Below the pieces are notes generated by a model. It was not told the origin of the DNA. It did no database searches and saw nothing but the letters and a program-made list of their open reading frames with translations. Positions 37,703 to 47,397 of a stretch of 64,000 bases of DNA are shown here, piece by piece. The first letter of the stretch is position 1; the number at the start of each line of letters is the position of its first letter. Both the position numbers and the translations under genes were made by a program. The DNA is from Pseudoduganella violacea (GTDB taxonomy: Bacteria; Pseudomonadota; Gammaproteobacteria; Burkholderiales; Burkholderiaceae_D): NCBI RefSeq assembly GCF_014191875.1, contig NZ_JACHXD010000013.1, forward strand, positions 1 to 64,000, given 5' to 3'.

Positions 37703-37714
37703 CCGCGTCCGGGC

Positions 37715-38644
37715 TTACTGGGCTTGGGCGGCGGCGATCAGGCGCTCGGGCGCCAGGATCGAGTATTCCTGCAACTGCCCCGTCCCCAACAGCTTCGCAT
37801 CGAGATAGACGCGCACGCGGCCCGGCGCGGCCGGCACCGTCACCGCCGGCTCCTTGCCCAGCGGCAGGCGCTGGCCTTGCAGGAAGCGCTTGGCCAGTTC
37901 GGGCGTCAGTTGCACGGCCGGAAAGGACGACAGCAGCGCATCGACCGGCGACAGCAGCTCCAGCGGCGCGGCATGCGCCAGCAACTGTTCCGGCGTGATC
38001 ATATGCTCAGCCGTCAGCGCGCCAACCTGGGTGCGGCGCAAGGCGTTCAAATGCGCGCCGCAGCCGAGGGCCGCGCCGATATCCTCGCCCAGCACGCGGA
38101 TATACGTGCCCTTGCTGCAGGTGACTTCCAGCTTGAGGAAAGGCGCCTCGTAGTCGACCAGTTCCAGCTTGTGGATCACCACATTGCGCGCTTCGCGTTC
38201 CAGCGTGATGCCGGCACGCGCGTATTCGTACAGCGGCTTGCCGTCGCGCTTGAGCGCCGAATACATCGGCGGCACCTGGGCGATCGGACCACGGAACTGC
38301 GCCAGCACCGCTTCGATCTGTTCGCGCGTAACATTCACCTCGCGCGTTTCGATCACTTCGCCCTCGGTGTCGCCGGTATCGGTGCGCTGGCCCAGATGCA
38401 CGGTGGTCAGATAGGTCTTGTCGGCCTCCAGCAAGTCCTGCGAGAACTTGGTGGCCTCGCCGAAGCACAGCGGCAGCAGGCCGGTGGCGAAAGGATCGAG
38501 GGTGCCGGTGTGGCCGGCCTTCTTCGCGTTCAGCACGCGCTTGGTCTTGATCAGCGCATCGTTGCTGGACAGGCCGACCGGCTTATCGAGCAGCAGCACG
38601 CCGTCCACCAGATCGCGGACGCGCTTTACTTTTGGCTGCGTCAT
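37715..38644 (-). CDS. truB: tRNA pseudouridine-55 synthase
   Basis: 309 residues. Makes Psi55 in the T-loop of tRNA. GVLLLDKPVGLSSNDAL and the catalytic GHTGTLDPFATGLLPLCFGEATK region (Asp nucleophile ~47) are clear, with the C-terminal PUA-like part (GKEPAVTVPAAPG) present. Last gene of the rimP-nusA-infB-rbfA-truB operon, two bases after rbfA. Confidence 0.97.
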   Translation of the reverse strand: MTQPKVKRVRDLVDGVLLLDKPVGLSSNDALIKTKRVLNAKKAGHTGTLDPFATGLLPLCFGEATKFSQDLLEADKTYLTTVHLGQRTDTGDTEGEVIETREVNVTREQIEAVLAQFRGPIAQVPPMYSALKRDGKPLYEYARAGITLEREARNVVIHKLELVDYEAPFLKLEVTCSKGTYIRVLGEDIGAALGCGAHLNALRRTQVGALTAEHMITPEQLLAHAAPLELLSPVDALLSSFPAVQLTPELAKRFLQGQRLPLGKEPAVTVPAAPGRVRVYLDAKLLGTGQLQEYSILAPERLIAAAQAQ

Positions 38645-38646
38645 GC

Positions 38647-39057
38647 TCAGTTCTTACCGTCTTCGCCGCTGTCTTCGTCGGCGTCGGCGGCGCGGCTGGC
38701 GTTGGCCTTGTCGATCAGGGCCGACATTTCCATGCCGCGCGCGGTCGAGGTGTCGTGCACGAAGTGCAGCTGCGGCAGCGTGTGGATGTGCAGGCGCTTG
38801 CCCAGCTGGTTGCGCAGATAGCCGGCGGCCGCGTTCAGGCCGGCCAGGGTGTTCTTCACCGACTCCGCGTCATCCTTCAGCGTGGTGAAGTAGATTTTGG
38901 CGTGGGCGTAGTCCGGCGTGAGCTGCACTTCGGCCAGGGTGATCATGCCGACGCGCGGGTCTTTCAGTTCGAAGGCGATCAGCTCGGACAAGTCCTTCTG
39001 GATCTGATCGGCCACGCGCAGGCCGCGCGCTGGGATGGATTTACTGTGTTTTGCCAT
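38647..39057 (-). CDS. rbfA: 30S ribosome-binding factor A
   Basis: 136 residues, KH-type fold, helps 16S 5' end processing and 30S maturation. RVADQIQKDLSELIAFELKDPRVGMITL and YAHAKIYFTTL, HTLPQLHFVHDTS match the family. An acidic tail (DADEDSGEDG) is extra. 92 bases after infB in the same operon. Confidence 0.96.
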   Translation of the reverse strand: MAKHSKSIPARGLRVADQIQKDLSELIAFELKDPRVGMITLAEVQLTPDYAHAKIYFTTLKDDAESVKNTLAGLNAAAGYLRNQLGKRLHIHTLPQLHFVHDTSTARGMEMSALIDKANASRAADADEDSGEDGKN

Positions 39058-39149
39058 GATGTGTTACCAATAAAAAGTATGGCGGGTGCACCTGCCCCGC
39101 GCCATGCGCGGAGCGGGAAGCACCCGCCACGTATCGCTGCCAGCCGCTC

Positions 39150-42059
39150 TTACAGCGTACGGGCGATTTCCTGTACTTCGAAGACTTCCAGCTGGTCGCC
39201 CACCTCGATGTCGTTGTAGCCCTTGAGCGACAGGCCGCACTCCAGACCGGCGCGCACTTCCTTGGCGTCGTCCTTGAAGCGTTTGAGCGAGTCGATTTCG
39301 CCGGTCCACACCACGATGTTGTTGCGCAGCAGGCGTACCGAGGAAGAACGTTTGACCACACCATCGGTAACCAGACAGCCGGCAATCGCGCCCACTTTCG
39401 ACACCAGGATGACCTGGCGGATTTCCACCTGGCCGGTGACGTGCTCGCGCTTCTCCGGCGCCAGCATGCCCGACAGCGCCGCTTTGACTTCTTCGATCGC
39501 GTCGTAAATGATGTTGTAGTAGCGGATGTCCACGCCATTGGCTTCGGCCAGCTTGCGCGCCTGTGCATCGGCACGGGCGTTGAAGCCGATGATGACCGCT
39601 TTCGAGGCCACCGCCAGATTGACGTCCGATTCCGAGATGCCGCCCACCGCCGCGTGCACGATCTGCACACGCACTTCGGAGGTCGACAGCTTCTGCAGCG
39701 AACCAACCAGCGCTTCCTGCGAACCCTGCACGTCGGTCTTGATGATCAGCGGCAGGTTCTTCACCTCGCCCTCGGCCATCTGGTCGAACATGTTTTCCAG
39801 TTTCGCGGCCTGCTGCTTGGCCAGCTTCACGTCGCGGAATTTACCTTGACGGAACAGACCGATTTCACGCGCCTTGCGCTCGTCGGCCATGACCATCACT
39901 TCTTCGCCGGCGGCCGGCACTTCGGTCAGACCCTGGATTTCGACCGGGATCGATGGACCGGCTTCGGTGATCGGTTTGCCGTTTTCGTCCAGCATGGCGC
40001 GCACGCGGCCATAGGAGGAACCAGCCAGCACCACGTCGCCGCGCTTGAGCGTACCGGATTGCACCAGGATCGTTGCGACCGGGCCGCGGCCCTTGTCCAG
40101 GCGGGCTTCCACCACCAGGCCGCGCGCAGGCGCTTCGGCCGGCGCTTTCAGTTCCAGCACTTCGGCCTGCAGCAGCACGTTTTCCAGCAGGGCGTCGATG
40201 CCCTGGCCGGTCTTGGCGGACACCGGCACGAACGGCGAATCGCCGCCGTATTCTTCCGGCACCACCTGCTCGGCGATCAGTTCCTGGGTCACGCGCTCCA
40301 GATTGCCGCCCGGTTTGTCGATCTTGTTGATCGCCACCACCAGCGGCACGCCGGCCGCTTTGGCGTGGGCGATCGCTTCCTTCGTCTGCGGCATCACGCC
40401 GTCGTCGGCCGCCACCACCAGGATGACGATGTCGGTCGCTTTCGCGCCGCGGGCACGCATGGCGGTGAACGCCTCGTGGCCCGGCGTATCCAGGAAGGTG
40501 ATCGTGCCGCGCGGGGTGTCCACGTGGTACGCGCCGATGTGCTGGGTAATGCCGCCGGCTTCGCCCGACGCCACTTTGGCGCGGCGGATGTAGTCCAGCA
40601 GCGAGGTCTTACCGTGGTCGACGTGACCCATCACGGTCACCACCGGTGCGCGCGGAGTCGCTTCGAAGTGGGCGTGTTCGCCCTGGTCGGCCAGCAGCGC
40701 TTCCGGATCGTCCACGGCGGCAGGGAAGGCCTTGTGGCCCATCTCTTCCACCACGATCATCGCGGTTTCCTGGTCCAGCACCTGGTTGATGGTGCACATC
40801 TGGCCCAGCTTCATCAGCTGTTTAATGACTTCGGAAGCCTTGACCGACATCTTGTGCGCCAGTTCGGCCACGGTGATGGTTTCCGGTACGTGCACTTCCT
40901 TGATGATCGCCTCGGTCGGCGCCTGGAAGTTCGATTCGCGGTCGTCGTGGTGCGAAGAGCGGCGACCGCCCTTGCCACCGCTGCGCCAGCCGCCATCACG
41001 GCCACCGGCGTTGCCGCCACGGCCTTTATTGTTGCCAGCACCACCGCCCGGCGCGCCGCGCTTCTTGGCGTCGTCCTGCCAGGTGGAGGAAACATTGGCC
41101 GACTTGATCGACTTCTTGTCGCCTGGTTTCTTGTCGTCTTTCTTGTCCGTCGCGGCGCCGGCTGCCGGCTTCTTGTCAGCCGGTTTATGCAGCGTGCCTT
41201 CGGCGGTTTTCGGCTTGGCCGCTGGGGCTGGAGCCGGTTCCGGCGCCTTCACCACGCGGCGCGGCGCGTTCATCATGGCCTTGATCTGCGCCACTTCGTC
41301 GGCCACGGCCTGGCGCGCGCGCTCGGTGGCGGCAGCGCGTTCAGCGGCTTCCTTGGCGGCGGCTTCGTTTTTCTTCTTGCTCTCTTCGGCGTCGGCCTGG
41401 CGCTTTTTCTCGGCGGCGGCGGCGGCTTCGGCGGCGGCGGCGGCGTCGGCGGCCGAGGCGGCGCCGGCAGCGGCGGCCTTCTCGGCGGCGGCTTTCTCGG
41501 CGGCTTTTTCAGCGGCGATCTTCTGCGCTTCGGCTTCGGCGGCTTTCTTCGCTTCCGCTTCGGCGGCGGCCGAGGCTTTCGCCTGGGCTTCTTTTTCAGC
41601 GTCCAGCTTGGCCAGACGTTCCTGCTTCTCGCGCAACTCCGCTTCCTGGCGGGCGATCAGCTCGGCCTGGCGGCGCGCCTCTTCCTCGCGGCGGGCGCGC
41701 TCGGCTTCATCGATCACCGGCGCGGCCTTGGCGGCGGCGGCCGGGGTCACCAGATCGTCGCGCTGGACGAAGGTGCGCTTCTTGCGCACTTCCACCTGGA
41801 TGGTGCGCGACTTGCCGGTGGCGTCGGCCTGTTTGATCTCCGTGGTTTCCTTGCGGGTCAGGGTGATCTTTTTCTTTTCCGTATCCGCGCCCGCGCCGTG
41901 GGTGCGGCGCAGGTGATCCAGCAGCTTGTCCTTATCATCTTTCGACAATGGATCTGACGTCGAACTTTTCTCGACGCCGGCAGAACGCAGCTGCGTCAGC
42001 AGCAAATCTGCAGGCATCTTCAGTTCGGTGGCAAATTGGGCTACGTTGTTACTCGCCAT
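39150..42059 (-). CDS. infB: Translation initiation factor IF-2
   Basis: 969 residues. IF2_N domain (MASNNVAQFATELKMPADLLL), a long Ala/Glu/Lys-rich linker (~100-360), then the G domain with VTVMGHVDHGKTSLLDYIRR, GGITQHIGAYHV, FLDTPGHEAFTAMRARGA, NKIDKPGG and SAKTGQ, followed by domains II-IV. Places initiator tRNA on the 30S subunit. The linker includes a Gly/Arg-rich patch (GNNKGRGGNAGGRDGGWRS). Starts 46 bases after nusA. Confidence 0.98.
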   Translation of the reverse strand: MASNNVAQFATELKMPADLLLTQLRSAGVEKSSTSDPLSKDDKDKLLDHLRRTHGAGADTEKKKITLTRKETTEIKQADATGKSRTIQVEVRKKRTFVQRDDLVTPAAAAKAAPVIDEAERARREEEARRQAELIARQEAELREKQERLAKLDAEKEAQAKASAAAEAEAKKAAEAEAQKIAAEKAAEKAAAEKAAAAGAASAADAAAAAEAAAAAEKKRQADAEESKKKNEAAAKEAAERAAATERARQAVADEVAQIKAMMNAPRRVVKAPEPAPAPAAKPKTAEGTLHKPADKKPAAGAATDKKDDKKPGDKKSIKSANVSSTWQDDAKKRGAPGGGAGNNKGRGGNAGGRDGGWRSGGKGGRRSSHHDDRESNFQAPTEAIIKEVHVPETITVAELAHKMSVKASEVIKQLMKLGQMCTINQVLDQETAMIVVEEMGHKAFPAAVDDPEALLADQGEHAHFEATPRAPVVTVMGHVDHGKTSLLDYIRRAKVASGEAGGITQHIGAYHVDTPRGTITFLDTPGHEAFTAMRARGAKATDIVILVVAADDGVMPQTKEAIAHAKAAGVPLVVAINKIDKPGGNLERVTQELIAEQVVPEEYGGDSPFVPVSAKTGQGIDALLENVLLQAEVLELKAPAEAPARGLVVEARLDKGRGPVATILVQSGTLKRGDVVLAGSSYGRVRAMLDENGKPITEAGPSIPVEIQGLTEVPAAGEEVMVMADERKAREIGLFRQGKFRDVKLAKQQAAKLENMFDQMAEGEVKNLPLIIKTDVQGSQEALVGSLQKLSTSEVRVQIVHAAVGGISESDVNLAVASKAVIIGFNARADAQARKLAEANGVDIRYYNIIYDAIEEVKAALSGMLAPEKREHVTGQVEIRQVILVSKVGAIAGCLVTDGVVKRSSSVRLLRNNIVVWTGEIDSLKRFKDDAKEVRAGLECGLSLKGYNDIEVGDQLEVFEVQEIARTL

Positions 42060-42105
42060 TCAGTCCTCTTTTCTATGTGTCGCGTAGATGATAAAGATGC
42101 TCAAA

Positions 42106-43671
42106 TCAAGCCTTTGCGGATTCGGCCGCCGTCCATGCCTTGGCTTGCAGCGCCTTGGCACGGTCGTCGTACTTCGCATCGACGAGTTTCATCTCATCGT
42201 CGGTCACATCTTCAAATTCAGTTTTAATCAGTTCACGGGCGCGGTCGGCCGGCAGGGCCAGGATCGCGCCAAACTCGTCATACGCCAGACCGGCAAATGC
42301 TTCGACGGTCTTGATGCCGGCCAGGCCCAGCTTGCCCGCGGTGATGCGGTCCATGCCTTCCAGTCCAACCAGCGCCTCGTCCATGCCTTCCAGGCCTTCT
42401 TCCGAAGCGATGGCTTCGGTGACCAGGGCGTCACGGGCGCGGGTGCGCAGTTCGTTGACGGTGTCTTCGTCGAAAGCGTCGATTTCCAGCATTTCCGAAA
42501 TCGGCACGTAGGCGATTTCTTCCAGGCTGGAGAAGCCTTCTTCCACCAGGATGTCGGCCACTTCCTGGTCCACATCCAGTTTCTCCATAAACAGCGCGCG
42601 CACTGCCGCCGTTTCCTGGGCCGACTTGTCGGCCGATTCCTCGGCCGTCATGATGTTGATCTTCCAGCCGGTCAGGTCGGAAGCCAGGCGCACGTTCTGG
42701 CCGGAACGGCCAATGGCGATCGCCAGGTTCTCTTCATCCACCACCACGTCCATGGCGTGCTTCTCTTCGTCCACCATGATCGAGGACACATTGGCCGGGG
42801 CCAGGGCGCCGATCACGAATTGGGCCGGATCTTCCGACCACAGCACGATGTCCACGCGCTCGCCACCGAGTTCGCCGGTCACGGCCTGCACGCGCGAACC
42901 GCGCATGCCGACGCAGGTGCCGATCGGATCGATGCGCTTGTCGGCGGTGTAGACGGCGATCTTGGCGCGCACGCCGGCGTCGCGGGCGGCCGATTTAATC
43001 TCCAGCATGCCTTGTTCGATTTCCGGCACTTCCAGCTCGAACAGCTTCATGATGAATTCCGGCGCGGTGCGCGACAGGATCACCTGCGGGCCGCGCATAT
43101 TGCGGTCCACGCGCAGGATGTAAGCGCGCACGCGGTCGCCGATACGCAGATTTTCTTTCGGGATCATCTGGTCGCGCGGCAGGCGCGCTTCGATCTTGCC
43201 CGATTCGACGATGGCGTCGCCGCGTTCCATGCGCTTGATGGTGCCGGTCACGAGCGAGTCGCCGCGCTCGAGGAAGTCGGCCAGGATCTGTTCGCGCTCG
43301 GCGTCGCGCACGCGCTGCAGCACGACCTGTTTGGTGTCCTGCGCGAAGCGGCGGCCGAATTCCACGGATTCGATCGGCTCTTCGATGTATTCATCGACTT
43401 CGATATCGGGGATCTGCTCTTTGGCTTCGAACAGCAGGACTTCCTGGTCGGGCAGTTGCAGGCCGGCTTCGTCAGGCACCACGTGCCAGCGGCGGAAGGA
43501 CTCGAATTCGCCCGACTCACGGTCGATCGAAACGCGAATGTCCACTTCGCCTTCATAGCGCTTCTTCGTGGCTTGCGCCAATGCGAATTCGAGCGCGCCG
43601 AAGACCACGTCCTTGTCGACGTTCTTTTCACGCGCAAGCGCGTCCACCAATAACAAAACTTCGCGACTCAT
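42106..43671 (-). CDS. nusA: Transcription termination/antitermination factor NusA
   Basis: 521 residues: N-terminal RNA polymerase-binding domain, S1 domain (VTGTIKRMERGDAIVESG), KH1 and KH2 (RIDPIGTCVGMRGSRVQAVTGELGGERVD split near ~235-260; AIGRSGQNVRLAS), and two C-terminal helix-hairpin-helix-like acidic repeats (SEEGLEGMDEALVGLEGM, ITAGKLGLAGIKTVEAFAGL). Its start overlaps the rimP stop by four bases. Confidence 0.98.
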   Translation of the reverse strand: MSREVLLLVDALAREKNVDKDVVFGALEFALAQATKKRYEGEVDIRVSIDRESGEFESFRRWHVVPDEAGLQLPDQEVLLFEAKEQIPDIEVDEYIEEPIESVEFGRRFAQDTKQVVLQRVRDAEREQILADFLERGDSLVTGTIKRMERGDAIVESGKIEARLPRDQMIPKENLRIGDRVRAYILRVDRNMRGPQVILSRTAPEFIMKLFELEVPEIEQGMLEIKSAARDAGVRAKIAVYTADKRIDPIGTCVGMRGSRVQAVTGELGGERVDIVLWSEDPAQFVIGALAPANVSSIMVDEEKHAMDVVVDEENLAIAIGRSGQNVRLASDLTGWKINIMTAEESADKSAQETAAVRALFMEKLDVDQEVADILVEEGFSSLEEIAYVPISEMLEIDAFDEDTVNELRTRARDALVTEAIASEEGLEGMDEALVGLEGMDRITAGKLGLAGIKTVEAFAGLAYDEFGAILALPADRARELIKTEFEDVTDDEMKLVDAKYDDRAKALQAKAWTAAESAKA

Positions 43672-44156
43672 GCTTTGCGACTCCTAAAATCCACCTGTGG
43701 CACCAAACGGGCCTTATCCACGTCCGCGAGCGTAAAATTCAGCAGCGCAGGACCATCTTTACCTTCAAATTCCAAACCCAGTTGATCGCCTTCGGGCGCT
43801 TGCAGCAAGCCCTGGTAGCTGCGGCGGTTGGCCGTGCCGGGCAAGGCGATGCGCAGCTTGACGATGACTTCGCAGCCGGCGAAGCGGGCGAAGTCGCCCA
43901 GCTTGCGCAGCGGGCGATCCAGGCCGGGCGACGAGATCTCGAGGCGCTCGTAATTCACGTTTTCGACCGTCAGCACATGGCTCAGCTGATGGCTGACCGT
44001 GGCGCAGTCTTCAACGGTGATCGGGCCTTTTTCTTCCGCGTCTTCCGCCGTGAAATCGATGTATACGCGCAGCAGTCCGCGCTCGGCCCGTTCGAAATCA
44101 ACCAGCTCGTAGCCCAGACCTGTGACGGTCGTCTCAATTAATTCCGGCAGTTGCAA
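43668..44156 (-). CDS. rimP: Ribosome maturation factor RimP (TTG start)
   Basis: 162 residues. The chosen start is TTG 44156 (reading M-QLPELIETTVTGLGYELVD), because GGAG lies about 8 bases upstream and this is where the family normally begins; an in-frame ATG at 44183 would add MRARIWRFS, encoded by the ribosome-binding region itself. Domains: N-terminal alpha-beta with VDFERAERGLLRVYIDF, then the SH3-like C-terminal half. Needed for 30S assembly. First gene of the nusA-infB operon. Confidence 0.93.
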   Translation of the reverse strand: MQLPELIETTVTGLGYELVDFERAERGLLRVYIDFTAEDAEEKGPITVEDCATVSHQLSHVLTVENVNYERLEISSPGLDRPLRKLGDFARFAGCEVIVKLRIALPGTANRRSYQGLLQAPEGDQLGLEFEGKDGPALLNFTLADVDKARLVPQVDFRSRKA

Positions 44157-44215
44157 GGAAAATCTCCAGATCCTGGCCCGCATCCCATGGACACAGGCCG
44201 CTTAAAACGGTTCAC

Positions 44216-44247
44216 CAAAAAAAAAATGGGCATTTGCCCATCTTTTT
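44216..44247 (-). terminator. Terminator between rluB and rimP
   Basis: ATGGGCA (44226-44232) pairs with TGCCCAT (44235-44241). The minus strand has a run of ten T after the stem and the plus strand has CTTTTTG, so it may work both ways. Confidence 0.75.
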
Positions 44248-44354
44248 GTCATTCCAGCCAGATGAAAGCACTCTCAGCAAACAAACCTTGCGAAGAACAA
44301 CTTTTATTAGGCTGGTCATTATAACGCCTTCTTGACTTCGCTGCAATGCCGCAT

Positions 44355-44392
44355 GGCCTTGTGGACACGCTTACAACAGTGTCCGCAAGGCC
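44355..44392. repeat. Imperfect palindrome after rluB
   Basis: GGCCTTGTGGACAC (44355-44368) and GTGTCCGCAAGGCC (44379-44392) pair with one mismatch around a 10-base loop. There is no T tract, so it is not a classic terminator; it could stabilise the rluB mRNA end. Confidence 0.6.
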
Positions 44393-44404
44393 TGCAGCCG
44401 GGGC

Positions 44405-46483
44405 TCAACCCTTGCGGCGGCGCGGCATGCCATGGTCGATGGCGCCGCCGCGCGGCTGGCTGCGGCGCGGTTGGGCAGCGCCGGCAAAGCCGAAAGTCGT
44501 TTGCAGCGGATCGGGCTGGCGCGGACCGCGTCCGGCGCCACCACCGCCCTTGCCCTGCTGGCCACGGCCACCCTGGCCGCCACCGAAACCGCCCTGGCCT
44601 TGGCCCTGGCCCTGGCCTTGCGGACGACCGCCGCGGCCCTGGCCACCCGCGCCCGGACGGCCGGAGCCGCCAGCACCGGCGCCAAAGTAATTGCCCTGGC
44701 CGGCGCCGCCACGTCCGCCGCGCTGCGGCTGCGGGAACGGATCGGCGTTCTTGTTGCTGAAGTCCATGCGGTTGCCGTTCGGTTCGCGTTCGCGTTCGCG
44801 GTCACGACCTTGAGCCTGACCCTGGGCTTGGCCCTGGCCTTGTTTTGCGCCGCCCTTGCCCTTGGCGGCGGCGTCGCCGGCCGGCTGTTTCTTCTCGATG
44901 CCGCAGGCGGCCATCAGGTCGCGCACGGTGTTCTCTTCCATCTCTTCCCAGCGGCCGCGTTTCAGGCTGCTTGGCAGCGTCATCGCGCCGTAGCGGGTAC
45001 GGATCAGGCGCGACACGGTCAGGCCGATGGCTTCGAACATGCGGCGCACCTCGCGGTTGCGGCCTTCGCCGATCACCACGCGATACCATTTGTTGATGCC
45101 CTCGCCGCCACCGTCGGCGATCTTGGAGAACTGCGCCAGGCCGTCTTCCAGCTCGACGCCGGCCAGCAGTTTCTGGCGCATGCCCTCTTCCAGCTCGCCC
45201 AGCGTGCGCACCGCGTATTCACGGTCGATGTTGTAGCGCGGGTGCATCAGGCGGTTGGCCAGATCGCCGGAGGTGGTAAACAGCAGCAAGCCTTCGGTGT
45301 TGAAGTCGAGGCGGCCCACGGCCAGCCATTTGCCCACTTTCATGTTCGGCAGGCGGTCGAACACGGAAGGACGGCCATCCGGATCGTCGTGGCTGACGAT
45401 CTCGCCGGCCGGCTTGTGGTAGACCAGCACGCGCGGCGGCTTCTTGCTCACCTTGCGCTGAATCAGTTTGCCGTTGATGCGCACGGCATCGGTCGGCAGG
45501 ATGCGCTGGCCGATATGGGCCGGCTCGCCGTTGACCGAGACGCGGCCGGCGACGATCAGCTCTTCCATATCGCGGCGCGAACCGAGACCGGCTTCGGCCA
45601 GCACCTTGTGCAGCTTGGGCGCGTCATCGTCGGCGGTGAGGTCGCGGCGCACGGCTTTCTGCGCCTGCTTGCCCTTGCCCGGCTCGTCGCTGTCGAAAGC
45701 GTCCGAGGTCACGTAGGAGAAGACGGCGTCGGCGTCCGACATGCGGGTCTGGTTGCCGAACGCGCCATGCACGCGCTGCTGGCCGCCCGGCTGGCCTTGC
45801 GGCTTGCCGCCCTTGTTCTTGCCTTTGTGCTTGCCCTGCTTGCCGTTGCGGCCTTCCTGGTGCGGCGCGCGCTCCTGCGGCGCGGCGGCGTGGCCGGCGG
45901 CGTCACCAGCTTCGGCCGCCGGGGCGGCGGCGGTCTCAAGCACCTCGCCGGCCGGACGGGACGCGTCGCGCTCGGCCTTCTCGGCGTGGCGCAGGGCGCG
46001 CTGTTCGCGCATCTGGCGCGGGCCGCGCGGGGTGCGCGAGCCGCCTTGCTTGCGTTCGGCGCCGGCTTCGGCGCTCACGGCGGCGTCAGCGGCGGTCTCG
46101 GCGACGGCGCGGGCCGCAGGCGCCTCGGCCGGCGCGGCGCCTGCGGCAGCTTTCGGCTTGCGGGCCACCGGCTTGCGCTCTGCAAGGGGCTGGGCGACGG
46201 CTTCGGCGGCGGCTTCAGCACCAGCGTCGGCCTTGGCCTTGGCGGCCGGCTTGGCGCGCGGCTTTTTCGCCGGCACGGCAGCATCGGCGCCCGCTTCGAT
46301 GGCGGGTGCGTCGGCGGCAGGCTTGGTCTTGCGCTTCGGTTTGGCCGCTGCGGCCGTGTCGACCGGCGCGGCGGCGGCAGCAGCTTTGTCCGCCTCGATT
46401 TGCGCCTTGGTACGGCGTTTTGGCTTGGCAACGGCGTCGGCCGCGGTCGCGGCAACGGTCTCAGGGGTATCAGTATTGTTCAT
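44405..46483 (-). CDS. rluB: RluB-type 23S rRNA pseudouridine synthase with long low-complexity extensions
   Basis: 692 residues from ATG 46483, which lies inside the scpB end (14-base overlap). The catalytic core (~325-560) has an S4 domain (KLHKVLAEAGLGSRRDMEELI), GRLDFNTEGLLLFTTSGDLA (catalytic Asp) and RMFEAIGLTVSRLIRTRYG. It is framed by an Ala/Lys/Pro-rich N-terminal ~320 residues and a Gly/Gln/Arg-rich tail with GQGQGQGQGGFGGGQGG-like repeats. Family members are usually ~250-300 residues, so over half the protein is disordered extension, perhaps for RNA binding or condensation. Confidence 0.92.
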   Translation of the reverse strand: MNNTDTPETVAATAADAVAKPKRRTKAQIEADKAAAAAAPVDTAAAAKPKRKTKPAADAPAIEAGADAAVPAKKPRAKPAAKAKADAGAEAAAEAVAQPLAERKPVARKPKAAAGAAPAEAPAARAVAETAADAAVSAEAGAERKQGGSRTPRGPRQMREQRALRHAEKAERDASRPAGEVLETAAAPAAEAGDAAGHAAAPQERAPHQEGRNGKQGKHKGKNKGGKPQGQPGGQQRVHGAFGNQTRMSDADAVFSYVTSDAFDSDEPGKGKQAQKAVRRDLTADDDAPKLHKVLAEAGLGSRRDMEELIVAGRVSVNGEPAHIGQRILPTDAVRINGKLIQRKVSKKPPRVLVYHKPAGEIVSHDDPDGRPSVFDRLPNMKVGKWLAVGRLDFNTEGLLLFTTSGDLANRLMHPRYNIDREYAVRTLGELEEGMRQKLLAGVELEDGLAQFSKIADGGGEGINKWYRVVIGEGRNREVRRMFEAIGLTVSRLIRTRYGAMTLPSSLKRGRWEEMEENTVRDLMAACGIEKKQPAGDAAAKGKGGAKQGQGQAQGQAQGRDREREREPNGNRMDFSNKNADPFPQPQRGGRGGAGQGNYFGAGAGGSGRPGAGGQGRGGRPQGQGQGQGQGGFGGGQGGRGQQGKGGGGAGRGPRQPDPLQTTFGFAGAAQPRRSQPRGGAIDHGMPRRRKG

Positions 46484-47216
46484 TATTCGTATCTTGCTTG
46501 GGCTCAGCGTCAACCATGACGTCGGGCGCGGGGTCGTCGAAAGGCGCTGCGTCTTCTGGACCAGGCGCTGCTTCGTCTTCGTTGTCTGCCAGGGCGGCGC
46601 CAGGCGCTGCCTTGTCAAAATTCTCTTGCAGGGCCGCTTCGAGCACTTCCATCGAATTGGCTTCCTGCATATCGCCAACCTGCTGCAGGGGCGGCAGCTG
46701 GGATAGCGCGTTCAGGCCGAGGTCGTCCAGGAATTGCTTGGTCGTGCCAAGCAGGGCCGGACGGCCCGGCACATCGCGGTAGCCGACTGCGTCGACCCAG
46801 CCGCGGTCTTCCAGCATCTTGATCGTCTGCGAATTCACGGCCACGCCGCGGATTTCTTCGATATCGCCGCGCGTCACGGGCTGGCGGTACGCGATGATGG
46901 CCAGCGTTTCCAGCGTCGCCCGCGAGTATTTCTGCGGCTTTTCCGGACTCAGGCGATCCAGATACTGCTTCATTTCCGGCCGGCTCTGGAAGCGCCAGCC
47001 ACTGGACAAACCCACCACTTCAATGCCGCGTCCCTGCCAATCCTGGCGCAGCTCTTCCAGCAATTGCTTGATGGTGTCGGCGCCCACGCCCGTTCCCAGG
47101 GGACGGCCTTGCTCATCGACTTCCACGTACAGTTTTTTCAGACTGTGTATCGATAGGGGCTCACGCGCGCATAGCAGCGCAGTTTCGAGGACTTTTTTCG
47201 CCTCAGCTGTATCCAT
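46470..47216 (-). CDS. scpB: Segregation and condensation protein B
   Basis: 248 residues with two winged-helix domains: AKKVLETALLCAREPLSIHSLKKLY at the N-terminus and YSRATLETLAIIAYRQPVTRGDIEEIRGV plus LEDRGWVDAVGYRDVPGRPALLGTTKQFLDDLGL. It works with ScpA and SMC in chromosome segregation. An acidic Ala-rich tail is extra. Upstream of rluB, as is common. Confidence 0.95.
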   Translation of the reverse strand: MDTAEAKKVLETALLCAREPLSIHSLKKLYVEVDEQGRPLGTGVGADTIKQLLEELRQDWQGRGIEVVGLSSGWRFQSRPEMKQYLDRLSPEKPQKYSRATLETLAIIAYRQPVTRGDIEEIRGVAVNSQTIKMLEDRGWVDAVGYRDVPGRPALLGTTKQFLDDLGLNALSQLPPLQQVGDMQEANSMEVLEAALQENFDKAAPGAALADNEDEAAPGPEDAAPFDDPAPDVMVDAEPKQDTNNEQY

Positions 47217-47397
47217 AGCTTTTCTTGTGTTTGGGACAGAGCCCGGGGCCGATGCGGCGGGGCTGGGGCATTACAGATGGAGTGAGTGTCTCGTGGGGAA
47301 CACCGCGCGGCCATGTGAAACGATGGGTGCCGTTTCTTCCAACTACACCAATTGTACCTGATAAAACCGCGAATAGCGCAAAAAGCCGAATTTGGCT

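Larger units (their letters stand above)
44157..44404. other. Intergenic region between rluB and rimP
   Basis: No gene is visible. It holds a terminator at 44216-44247 and, close to the rluB stop, a 14-bp-arm imperfect palindrome at 44355-44392. The rimP promoter presumably lies between or just after them. No tRNA gene is found here, unlike in several other proteobacteria. Confidence 0.5.
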
